The notes under the pieces were generated by a model. It was not told where the DNA came from, ran no database searches, and was given only the letters and a program-made list of their open reading frames with translations. Below are positions 11,765 through 22,072 of a DNA stretch of 64,000 bases, piece after piece. The stretch covers positions 2,458,969 to 2,522,968 of the forward strand of contig NC_092525.1 in assembly GCF_037038585.1 (NCBI RefSeq), written 5' to 3'. Position 1 is the first letter of the stretch, and the number at the start of each line of letters is the position of its first letter. This DNA comes from Patagioenas fasciata (Eukaryota; Chordata; Aves; Columbiformes; Columbidae). The position numbers and the translations under genes were made by a program.

Positions 11765-12373
11765 GGAAAAGCTGAGGTACCTCGGGGAGGGGATGATATC
11801 GGGGGAGGCTTTGACAGGAAAGGCTGAGGTACCTCGGGGAGGGGATGATATCGGGGGAGGCTTTGACAGGAAAGGCTGAGGTACCTCAGGGAGGGGATGA
11901 TATCGGGGGAGGCTTTGACAGGAAAGGCTGAGGTACCTCGGGGAGGGGATGATATCGGGGGAGGCTTTGACAGGAAAGGCTGAGGTACCTCGGGGAGGGG
12001 ATGATATCGGGGGAGGCTTTGATGGGAAAGGCTGAGGTACCTCAGGGAGGGGATGATATCGGGGGAGGCTTTGACAGGAAAGGCTGAGGTACCTCGGGGA
12101 GGGGATGATATCGGGGGAGGCTTTGACAGGAAAGGCTGAGGTACCTCAGGGAGGGGATGACATCGGGGGAGGCTTTGGCGGGAAAGGGTGAGGGACTTAA
12201 AGGAGAGGACGGAAGGGAGAGAGGTTTTGGTGGTAAAGGCTGAGGTACCTCAGGGAGGAGATGGCATCGCAGAGGCTGCAGTGGGAAATGCTGAGGTAGC
12301 TCTGGGACGGGATGGCACTAAGGTGTGGTTTCAAAGGGAAATGCTGAGGTACTTTGAGGAAAGAATGCTGGGC
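11765..12373 (+). repeat. 52-bp minisatellite
   Basis: Eight near-perfect 52-bp monomers (starts 11765, 11817, 11869, 11921, 11973, 12025, 12077, 12129) followed by about four degenerate ones to 12373. Each good monomer contains the 10-bp palindrome GAGGTACCTC (GAGGTACCTCAG-type variants occur in some copies), plus GGATGATATCGG. It lies in the intron between the CpG-island donor and the first exon A, and does not recur before the other units. Confidence 0.9.
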
Positions 12374-13532
12374 TAGGAACTATGAACACATCAGATCGGT
12401 TAAGAGAATGTTGATGACAGAAATTTCTACAGTAAACTATTCCAGCAAAGACAGGGAGATGAGCAAAATTATATCAGGCCTCCTAGGATTCCTGCAGATT
12501 AGGGGTCAGGGATGATGAGGTTGTTAACTCGGTCCTAACTTTTTCTTTCTCTCCTTCTCTTGCAGCACCAGACTGAATGGAGAAGCAAGTGGATGGGAAG
12601 TTCCTGCGCCACGACACAGATCACATTTATCGCTCTCGCCCTCCGAGACCCGGAGAACCGAACCGTTCTCATCGTGCCTTGAAGTAACCTCTGCTCATGC
12701 GCTTCTCCCAGGGAGAAGGCAGAATGGGAGTGACTCGCCACGTTAAACAACAGGGTGTACATTCTGCAGCTTTCAAGCCCAGCTCTGCGTTAGCTCACCC
12801 CTGCAATTTTGCACCGCCCACGCAAATTTGAGTTGTCGCTGGTTGTTGCAGCGTTTGGCTTTGGTGAGGACAGCGTGTGTTTGTCAGCAGTTGGTGTAGG
12901 GTGGAATCTTGAGGAGAAAGTGATATTTCCGTGCCAGAACTGGTTGGTGTTTGCATGGTATTGTGGTAGTTGTTCCCGCAGGTGATCAGTGCTGGAGTGT
13001 TATTGCAGGATGAGGGGATTTTGAAGGCTTGTCTGTGAGATGCACTAGAGGCAGCAGTTGCAAACGAAAGGCTGAGGTGTGGAGAGTTTGTCGGTGGGTT
13101 TTGGACAGTTGTCAGTTGAAGAGTTGGTTGTTTGCAGGTGAGGTGTAGAGCAGAGGGTGAAGCTGACTTTGCCTGGGCGGCGCAACTGGATGGGTGTGCA
13201 GAGCTGAGGAGAGCGGGCTTCTGCGGGTGACCCTAAAGCTGGAGAACCAGCCAGCGGCAGCTCCAGACAGTCCCGCTGCCGAGCTTGGCCGTGTAGGGCC
13301 AGTGCCCTGGGGCACAGGGAGTGTGACCCTCCGCAAGCACCCAACAGCAGGTGAGGACTGTGGGGATTTGTACCGAGCTATGATATCTCTAAGGCATGTG
13401 CGAGGGGCCGGGGCCAAGGCAAGGTGGGCTCGTTGTGGGGTGTGGGGAGGTGTCAGCCCCCAGACTCAGCCCCTGTCTGATTGTAGTGCCCTTGGGCTGG
13501 TGTAGCTCAGTCCTCTGTGTGTTTCTCTTCAG

Positions 13533-13595
13533 GTGGAGCAGCGTGCAAAGGAAAAGCAAGGAAGGAGAGGAAGGTGGTGAACCTATGAGGAAGAG
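13533..13595 (+). pseudogene. Exon B of unit 1, interrupted by a provirus remnant
   Basis: Begins after TTTCTCTTCAG. The 63 nt here plus the part after 14581 form one exon-like block. The two halves are separated by an ERV flanked by the 6-bp duplication GAAGAG. The conceptual peptide is Lys/Glu/Arg-rich (EGEEGGEPMRKS before the insertion; VKKEDDSGG-type after it). The uninterrupted version survives in unit 5 at 47493-47655. The protein family is not recognised. Confidence 0.45.
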
Positions 13596-14575
13596 TGTAG
13601 CGAATCTGGCGTGGACTCACGGTAAGGTGCCATGAGAGACATTTATTACAAACTCAGGTTTGCATTTATACTCGCTATGATGCTTGCTCAAGCATTTGCT
13701 CTTTAGCTAAGTTAGACATTACATGAGCGAAGTAACTGCCATATACGCATTTTTTTCTATAGTAAGCTGTCCCTCTGTCCCTGATGTATCAGTCCTGTAT
13801 CCTGTATCTTAGTAGTCATAATTTTTCCCCAAGTAGATGAATATTTGCAAGCAGCTTTATCTCCAGTCGTTACCTGTTCATATAATTCTCATTCATCTTT
13901 GTGCCATGTCTCCAACTGAAATGTACCAGTTGTAGGAAAGTCTAGCACATGATTAGCAATCCATTGTAATAAACTCACCAATCAGACCCCTGATACATCC
14001 TGATTTTGCGTTTGTAGCGCATGTTGAAGGACATCCAGGGTTTGTCTTTGCTTAAGGGATAGCTTCCCTCCCATGGTTCCCAATCGCTCACCTTTCGTTG
14101 GTGGTGGGCGCGCACTGTCCTGGTTCCCGGTCCTGTTTCCTGGTTCGATTGGGCTTCGCTACCAGAGCGGCTACTGCCTTTATAGGCACGCTGAAAGTCC
14201 CTGTTCCAGGGCGCCATTTGTAGCGAATGCGGTACGGACTCTCTTTTAAGGTGCAATGAGAGATGTTTATTACAAATTCAGGCTTGTGTTTATACTCGCT
14301 ATGATACTTGCTCAAGCATTTGTTGATTAGCTAAGTTAGTCATTACATAAGTGATGTGTTTTGTGTTCCCACCAAAGTCACTGCCATAAACACCTTTTTT
14401 GTCTATCACAAGCTGTCCCTCTGTCCTTGATGCATCAATCCTGTATCAACTCCTCTGTCCTTGATGTATCACATAGCATACAGTCCTTTGTTCTTGTATT
14501 TTTCCACTAATGCTTGTTCTCATGCTGTTGACTCTTGCAATTTCTCATGTGCCCGGTCTTCCGTGTACTGACACA
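13596..14575 (-). mobile_element. Class II ERV remnant (LTR-gag fragment-LTR) in unit 1
   Basis: Antisense 980-bp provirus remnant flanked by GAAGAG (13590-13595 and 14576-14581). The 5' LTR is 14219-14575 (TGTGTCAGTA... to ...CGCTACA on the minus strand). A lysine-tRNA-type primer-binding site with a 2-nt insertion is at 14197-14216. The gag start ATG is at 14074-14072 with the myristoylation-type MGGKLS N-terminus. A shortened 3' LTR begins at 13596. Gag is cut at about 13810, where it fuses to U3, and contains a stop. The 6-bp duplication and the primer type point to class II. The two LTRs differ by very roughly 15-20%, so the element is old or mosaic. Confidence 0.8.
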
Positions 14576-14829
14576 GAAGAGCGATCACGAAAGAGGATTG
14601 GAGCGCACCTGTGAGTCAAGCAGAGTCAAGAAAGAAGATGACAGTGGTGGACCTGTGAGTGAGGAGGGGACAAAAGAGGAGAAAGGTGATGGAGCTACGA
14701 GTCAAGAGTGAGGAGGAAGATGGGCAGCCTGAGCCAGCGAGAAGGAGAATGTATCCTTAAGCACAGGGAACGATCTGTGATTAGTGCGTCCCCCTCCCAC
14801 CCCTAGACACCGTGCTCGGGGGTAAAGTG

Positions 14830-16440
14830 GTAAAATGGGAGCAGGGGCTGTTGGCTGTGTTTTGGGAGGTGGGGGTGGTGAGCAGGGGCTGGGCTCTTGG
14901 ACTTGGGAGCAGTTAAGGGAGCAGGGTGGTCATCCCTTGGGAGGTGTCTGTCTGCCAGCAGGTAAAGGAGGGGGAAGAGGATCCTGCCGGGGTGAGGGCC
15001 TGGCCAGCTCTCCACTCCCAGGGCTCTTGATGCTGGTGTGGTGTGTTGCTGTAAGTGCCAGGGGTGACTGGCAAAGAAAGTCTTTGTGGGGTGCATGCTG
15101 GGAAACTGTGCTGCTACGGAGGGGCTGGGTTGGTGGGAAGGCCTGTGCGGGGGGCCGGGGCCAAGGCAAGGTGGCCTTGTGGTGGGGTGTGGGGATGCGT
15201 CAGCGACCGGACTCGCCCCCTCGTGTGACTGTACGGGCCTGGGGTGGGTATATTTTTGTTTTCTGTGCATCTCTATTCAGGTGGAGCAGCTCGCAAAGGT
15301 GAAAGCAAGAAAGAAGAGGAAGGTGGTGAACCTACGAGGAAGAGCGATCAAGAAAGAGGATTGGAGTGCATCTGCAAGTCAACAGGGATCAAGAAAGAAG
15401 ATGACGGTGGTAGACCTGCGAGTCAGGAGGGATCAAGAAAGAAGAGGAGGAAGGTGATGGAGCTGCGAGTCAGGAGTGAGGAGGAAGAAAATGTCCCCCT
15501 TGGGACAGGGACCTCCCTGTAATCAGGACTGCGCCCTCCCACCCCTGGAAACTGCTCAGGGGCCCAGACATCCATGGGAAGGTTGTGTCCGACAACACGA
15601 GCCAGATCTTCAGCACTGGCTGCTGTTCAGCTGGGACCAGGGGCTGCTGGTGGGGTTTTGGGAGGCGGGGTGGGTGAGTAGAGGCTGGGCTTTTGTACTC
15701 ATGAGTGGTTGAGAGAGAGGGCTGGACACCTCTTGGGAGGTGTCTTGTCTGTCTGCCATCAGCTAAAGGAGGGGGAAGAGGATCCTGCCGGGGTGAGGGC
15801 CTGGCCAGCTCTCCACTCCCAGGGCTCTTGATGCTGGTGTGGTGTGTTGTTGTAAGTGCCAGGGGTGACTGGCAAAGAAAGTCTTTGTGGGGTGCATGCT
15901 GGGAAACTGTGCTGCTCCGGAGGGGCTGGGTTGGTGGGAAGGCCTGTGCGGGGGGCCGGGGCCAAGGCAAGGTGGGCTTGCTGTGGGATGTGGGGATGCG
16001 TCAGCGACCGGACTCACCCCCTATGTGACTGTACGGGCCTGGGGTGGGTGTATTTCTGTCTTCAGGGCATTTCGGTTTGGGTGGAGCAGCTCACAAAGGC
16101 GAAAGCAAGAAAGGAAAGTAAGGTTGTGAACTTACGAGAAAGAGTGATCAAGAAAGAGGATTTGAGTTCATCCGGGAGTCGAGGGATCAAGAAAGAAGAG
16201 GAGGAAGGTGATGGACATGCACATTGAAAATGAGAGGGAAGATGGGCAACCTGAAGCATGGAGCAAGGGAATGTCTCCTAGAACAAAGGGACCTTTCTGT
16301 AATCAGAGATCCCCCCTCCTACCCTACAAACTGAACAAAGAGGACTGCGAGAGGGAGCGCTCTGACAGGACAAGAGGTATCAGTAAATCTGGCAAGAGGA
16401 CAGTGGGGGAAGCGCTCTGGCGGATCAACAAGTCTCAATA
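14830..16440 (+). repeat. 800-bp tandem duplication in type A units
   Basis: Blocks starting about 14.85 and 15.65 kb share long near-identical stretches at an offset of 800 bp, for example the run around GGGGAAGAGGATCCTGCC and the segment before each exon. The first block carries exon C (15281), the second exon D (16066). Unit 3 has both blocks. Units 2 and 4 have one hybrid block whose 5' part resembles the first and 3' part the second, as expected from unequal crossing-over. Their unit length is 800 bp shorter. Confidence 0.8.
15281..15522 (+). other. Exon C-like segment of unit 1, unrecognised K/E-rich
   Basis: Follows the acceptor CATCTCTATTCAG. One frame is open for 80 codons to TAA, reading GGAARKGESKKEEEGGEPTRK and so on to RVRSEEEENVPLGTG. 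It is Lys/Arg/Glu-rich, low complexity, with bipartite-NLS-like clusters (GSRKKRRK). It is paralogous to exons B and D. The equivalent in unit 3 (34519) has lost its acceptor AG. Function unknown. Confidence 0.35.
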
Positions 16441-18514
16441 TATGTGGCAAGAGGATGATGGGGGAGAGTTCACCAGTGGTTCAAAAGTCACCCAGAAAAA
16501 GGGGAAGAGGATGTCAAGGGGGGAGCGCTCTGGTCGATCACAAGACTCTCCTAAAAAACACAACAGGATGGTGGTGGGGGGGCATGTCCTATATGGGACA
16601 AGGGGTCCCGAGAAATCCAGCAAGAGGATGGTGGGGGGGAGCACTCTAGCAGACCAAGAATGTACTAAGGAAAGGCAAAAGGACGGCAGGAGGAGAGACC
16701 CAGTGGGTCAAGAGGTACCGAGAAATCCAGCAAGAGGACGACAGGGAGGAGCTCTTTAGCAGGCCAAAATCCCACTGAGGAAAGGCAAGAGGACAGCGGG
16801 GGAGAGCGCTCCAGTTCTTCAAGTGACTTCCCAGGCAGAAGGCAGGAGCATGGCGGGGCAGGACTGCGGCAGGTCAAGAATTCTCAGTCTGGCAATAGGA
16901 TGGCGGGGAGGAGCGTTCCAGCGGGAGAAGAGCGCCCTGACTAGAGGCAAGACGAGGGTGAGGGAGAGCACTCGGACGTGTCAAGAAGGCTCCCCCAAAA
17001 AGTGCAAGAGGAAGGCCGGTGGGGAGAGCAATCCAGCAGATCAGGAAGTCTCGATAAATGCGGTAAGAAGGTGGCAGGTGGGAGCTCTCCAGTGGTTCAA
17101 GAGGTCCCAAGATATCCAGCAAGAGAACTGTGAGGGAGAGCGCTCCAACAGGTCAAGCGGTGTCAAGAAATCCAGCAAGACAATGGTGGAAAACGCTCCG
17201 GTGAGTCACAAGATTCCCCCAAAAAAAGGCAAGAGAATGGTTAGAGGATGGTAACAGGCAGCTTTGAGAGCACTCTGGTGGATCAAGAAGCACCCAGGAA
17301 AAGGGGAAGAAGATGGTGGGGGGGAGCACTCTGGTTGGTCACAAGACTCCCCCAGAAAACACAAGAGGGTGGCAGGGGGAACGCCCTAATGGGTCAAGAG
17401 GTTCCAAGAAATCCAGCAGGAGGACGGCGAGGGGGAGCGCTCCAGCAGGCTGAGATTGTACTAAAGAAAGGCAAAAGGACAGCGGGAGGAGAAACCCAGT
17501 GGGTCAAGAGGTCCCAAGAAATCCAGTGAGAGGACAACAGGGAGGAGTGCTCTGGCAGGCCAAAATCTCAGTGAAGAAAGGCAAGAGGACAGCAGGGGGG
17601 AGTGCTCCAGTTCTTCAAGTGACTTCCCAGGTAGAAGGCAGAAGGACGGTGGGGTAGCGCTGGGACAGGTCGAGAATTCTCAATCTGGCAATAGGACAGC
17701 AGGGAGGAGCATCCAGCGGGACAGGAGCGCCCTGAAAATAGGCAAGACAAGGGTGAGTGAGAGCACTCCGAGATGTCAAGAAGTGTCAAAAAATCTGGTA
17801 AAGGATGGCAGGGGGGAGTGCTGTGGATATTCAAGAGACTCCCCAGTAAAAGGCAAGAGGACGGCGCGGGGAAGTGCTCCAGCACGTCAAGATCGCACTG
17901 AAGAAAGGCAAGGTCACAGTGGGGGGGAGCATTCCCGTTGTTCCAATGGTTCAAAAGGTCCCAAGAAATCCAACAAGAGAACTGCGAGGGGGAGCGCTCT
18001 GGCAAGTCAAGCGGTGTCAATAACCCCAGCAAGGCAACGGCGGAGAGCGCTCTGGTGAGTCACGAGACTCCCCTACAAAGGACGAGAGGATGGTGGAGGG
18101 GAGCCCACCAGTGGTTCAAGCAGCACCCAGGAAAAGGGGAGGAGGCTGACGAGGGGCAGGCCTCTGGCGGGCCAAGATCGCTGAGGGAAGGTGCGGGGGA
18201 GCTTGCTGGTGGCTCAAGAGACCTCTAGAAAAAGGTAAGAGGGCGGCGGGGGGTGGGAGGGCGCCTCAGCTGGTGAAGAGGAACCCCGAAAACAAGGCAA
18301 GAGAATGTTGGTGGGGGGAGCGCTCTGGCGGTTCCAGAGGCTCCCCGAGATCCGCTCAGACGGCAGCGGGTAACGCGGCAGCTCAGCGTCCATCAAAGAA
18401 GAACAGGAAGGCGGTTGACCTGCAATTCCAGAGCGAGGAGGAAGACTGGCAACCCGAACGAGGAGCAGCAGAACTTGGCATGGCCTCTGAAATCCTCCTT
18501 TAATCTGGGCTCAG
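16066..18514 (+). repeat. Minisatellite exon of unit 1 (2449 nt, S/R/K-rich repeats)
   Basis: Bounded by acceptor TCTGTCTTCAG and donor GGCTCAG|GTAAGC. After a short K/E-rich start (RVIKKEDLSSSG), it is made of degenerate monomers of about 54-57 nt. A typical monomer encodes ERSGRSRGPKKSSKRTARG. The plus strand is strongly purine-biased. Frames are broken repeatedly (open pieces at 16208-16759, 16823-17254, 17248-17529, 17753-18058, 17938-18228, 18273-18503), so no single long protein is encoded in this copy. The 3' end reads FQSEEEDWQPERGAAELG then TAA just before the donor. It may be a decayed coding exon or a non-coding repeat exon. Confidence 0.7.
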
Positions 18515-18860
18515 GTAAGCTGGAAGCAGGGGACATAGGCTGGGGTTTGGGAGGTGGGCAGGTGAGAAATGATCCGCATTTTTGATCTCCTGAGTGACTG
18601 AAGCGCCTGGGAGTTCATTTGGAGTCGTTGCCTTACTTGATTTTACACTGACTTTTGCATTATATTTTAATGACGTAGAATTTTCCATTTTGACATCGAA
18701 ACCTAAACTTCTTTGGAAATTCATCCTCTGTCCCTTCAGTCTCAGCTCGTGGCACTTCCACTGTCTCGTGGCCCGCGTTTCAATGTACATTAGATCGCTT
18801 CCTGGGCCTTGGATTTTAAGTAATGGTCCGTCACAAGTTTGTTTTTCTTGTCCTTAACAG

Positions 18861-19130
18861 GCAGCTTTGAGAGCTCTCTAAGGAAAAGTGATATCTTTTT
18901 ACCTTGTTACTGCTCTTTCCATGTTACGAGCAGCCACCCTCTTTATGATCAGTCTCATGCTTTTCTTCCTTTCTTGCCCAGGTTCAGAATACCAGGAATT
19001 CCAAGCTTCAAGTTTCCTGTGGAACATTGCGGGAGACCTTGATAACGTGGCAATGAGGGAGGTGATGAAGAGAAACAATACCTGTTCCTTTCCCATTTCA
19101 AGACGTTGTTTTTTACCTTCCTGGTAGCTG
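18861..19130 (+). other. Two small exon-like segments at the 3' end of unit 1
   Basis: Acceptors CTTGTCCTTAACAG (ends 18860) and TTTCTTGCCCAG (ends 18981) are both strong. After the second, a frame is open for 48 codons to TAG (GSEYQEFQASSFLWNIAGDL onward). The same pair occurs at 24868/24989, 39936/40057 and 45944/46065. Donors are unclear. Product not recognised. Confidence 0.35.
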
Positions 19131-20403
19131 TGAGATGATTTGCAATCTTGCGCTAGCATCTGCCTGAAAGAGAACACGGACCCTTTGGGTGCCTCCTCAA
19201 GAAATACTTGCTCTGTGGTTCTGGCGATGTCCAGGCTTCAAGGGTGGGGCATAGGGGAGTGTAAATCTTAGGGGGCCTCCCGGGATGTCTGCAGGTTTGG
19301 GTGACCCGTGGCTGGGACGGGGACGCCGAGGTTGTCAATCTTGCCCTGAATCTCTCGCTCCCTCTCTTGCAGCACCCGAGACCGAATGGAGGAGCAAGTG
19401 TACGGGAAGTTCCTGCGCCACGCCACAGATCACATTTATCGCTCTCGCCCTGAGAGACCCGGAGAACCAAACCGTTCCCATCGTGCCTTGAAGCAGCCTC
19501 TGCTCACGCGCTTCTCCCAGGGAGAAGGCAGAATGGCAGTAGCTCGCCACGTTATACCACAGGGTGCACACTCTGCAGCTTTCTAGCCCAGCTCTGCGTT
19601 AGCTCACCCCTGCAATTTTGCACCGCCCACGCAAATTTGAGTTGTCGCTGGTTGTTGCAGCGTTTGGCTTTGGTGAGGACAGCGTGTGTTTGTCAGCAGT
19701 TGGTGTAGGGTGGAATCTTGAGGAGAAAGTGATATTTCCGTGCCAGAACTGGTTGGTGTTTGCATGGTATTGTGGTAGTTGTTCCCACAGGTGATCAGTG
19801 CTGGAGTGTTATTGCAGGATGAGGGGATTTTGAAGGCTTGTCTGTGAGATGCACTAGAGGCAGCAGTTGCAAACGAAAGGCTGAGGTGCGGAGAGTTTGT
19901 CGGTGGGTTTTGGACAGTTGTCAGTTGAAAGTTGGTTGTTTGCAGGTGAGGTGTAGAGCAGAGGGTGAAGCTGACTTTGCCTGGGCGGCGCAACTGGATG
20001 GGTGTGCAGAGCTGAGGAGAGCGGGCTTCTGCGGGTGACGCTAAAGCTGGAGAACCAGCCAGCGGCAGCTCCAGACAGTCCCGCTGCCGAGCTTGGCCGT
20101 GTAGGGCCAGTGCCCTGGGGCACAGGGAGTGTGACCCTCCGCAAGCACCAAACAGCAGGTGAGGACTGTGGGGATTTGTACTGAGCTATGATATCTCTAA
20201 GGCATGTGCGAGGGCCCGGGGCCAAGGCAAGGTGGGCTCGTTGTGGGGTGTGGGGAGGTGTCAGCCCCCGGACTCAGCCCCTGTCTGATTGTAGTGCCCT
20301 TGGGCTGGTGTAGCTCAGTCCTCTGTGTGTTTCTCTTCAGGTGGAGCAGCGTGCAAAGGAAAAGCAAGGAAGGAGAGGAAGGTGGTGAACCTATGAGGAA
20401 GAG

Positions 20404-21383
20404 TGTAGCGAATCTGGCGTGGACTCACGGTAAGGTGCCATGAGAGACATTTATTACAAACTCAGGTTTGCATTTATACTCGCTATGATGCTTGCTCAAG
20501 CATTTGCTCTTTAGCTAAGTTAGACATTACATGAGCGATGTAACTGCCATATACGCATTTTTTTCTATAGTAAGCTGTCCCTCTGTCCCTGATGTATCAG
20601 TCCTGTATCCTGTATCTTAGTAGTCATAATTTTTCCCCAAGTAGATGAATATTTGCAAGCAGCTTTATCTCCAGTCGTTACCTGTTCATATAATTCTCAT
20701 TCATCTTTGTGCCATGTCTCCAACTGAAATGTACCAGTTGTAGGAAAGTCTAGCACATGATTAGCAATCCATTGTAATAAACTCACCAATCAGACCCCTG
20801 ATACATCCTGATTTTGCATTTGTAGCGCATGTTGAAGGACATCCAGGGTTTGTCTTTGCTTAAGGGATAACTTCCCTCCCATGGTTCCCAGTCGCTCACC
20901 TTTCGTTGGTGGTGGGCGCGCACTGTCCTGGTTCCCGGTCCTGTTTCCTGGTTCGATTGGGCTTCGCTACCAGAGCGGCTACTGCCTTTATAGGCACGCT
21001 GAAAGTCCCTGTTCCAGGGCGCCATTTGTAGCGAATGCGGTACGGACTCTCTTTTAAGGTGCAATGAGAGATGTTTATTACAAATTCAGGCTTGCGTTTA
21101 TACTCGCTATGATGCTTGCTCAAGCATTTGTTGATTAGCTAAGTTAGTCATTACATAAGTGATGTGTTTTGTGTTCCCACCAAAGTCACTGCCATAAACA
21201 CCTTTTTTGTCTATCACAAGCTGTCCCTCTGTCCTTGATGCATCAATCCTGTATCAACTCCTCTGTCCTTGATGTATCACATAGCATACAGTCCTTTGTT
21301 CTTGTATTTTTCCACTAATGCTTGTTCTCATGCTGTTGACTCTTGCAGTTTCTCATGTGCCCGGTCTTCCGTGTACTGACACA
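20404..21383 (-). mobile_element. Class II ERV remnant in unit 2
   Basis: Same 980-bp element at the same site in exon B as in unit 1, with the same GAAGAG flanks and the same gag/U3 deletion junction. It was therefore inserted and deleted before the units were copied. Confidence 0.8.
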
Positions 21384-22072
21384 GAAGAGCGATCACGAAA
21401 GAGGATTGGAGCGCACCTGTGAGTCAAGCAGAGTCAAGAAAGAAGATGACAGTGGTGGACCTGTGAGTCAGGAGGGGACAAAAGAGGAGAAAGGTGATGG
21501 AGCTACGAGTCAAGAGTGAGGAGGAAGATGGGCAGCCTGAGCCAGCGAGAAGGAGAATGTATCCTTAAGCACAGGGAACGATCTGTGATAAGTGCGTCCC
21601 CCTCCCACCCCTAGAAACCGTGCTCGGGGGTAAAGTGGTAAAATGGGAGCAGGGGCTGTTGGCTGTGTTTTGGGAGGTGGGGGTGGTGAGCAGGGGCTGG
21701 GCTCTTGGACTTGGGAGCAGTTAAGGGAGCAGGGTGGTCATCCCTTGGGAGGTGTCTGTCTGCCAGCAGGTAAAGGAGGGGGAAGAGGATCCTGCCGGGG
21801 TGAGGGCCTGGCCAGCTCTCCACTCCCAGGGCTCTTGATGCTGATGTGGTGTGTTGCTGTAAGTGCCAGGGGTGACTGGCAAAGAAAGTCTTTGTGGGGT
21901 GCATGCTGGGAAACTGTGCTGCTACGGAGGGGCTGGGTTGGTGGGAAGGCCTGTGCGGGGGGCCGGGGCCAAGGCAAGGTGGGCTTGCTGTGGGATGTGG
22001 GGATGGGTCAGCGACCGGACTCACCCCCTATGTGACTGTACGGGCCTGGGGTGGGTGTATTTCTGTCTTCAG

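Larger units (their letters stand above)
12566..19372 (+). repeat. Nested array unit 1 (type A, 6807 bp)
   Basis: First of five head-to-tail units, defined from one exon-A acceptor to the next. Order inside: exon A from 12566; exon B from 13533 (after CTCTTCAG), split by a class II ERV remnant at 13596-14575; exon C from 15281; exon D plus minisatellite exon 16066-18514; small segments from 18861 and 18982 after good acceptors. It carries the 800-bp internal duplication typical of type A. It is the most divergent full unit: exon A has TGA and TAA stops in both long frames, so this copy is probably not coding in that exon. Confidence 0.85.

Noticed and set aside
11765..12373. CRISPR-like direct repeat array
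   Set aside because: Repeats are contiguous without unique spacers; it is a minisatellite in eukaryotic DNA.
14803..15270. Pro/His-rich minus-strand frames repeated in every unit
   Set aside because: Antisense shadows of GGGG/CTGG-rich intron sequence; repetition follows from unit duplication, not selection.
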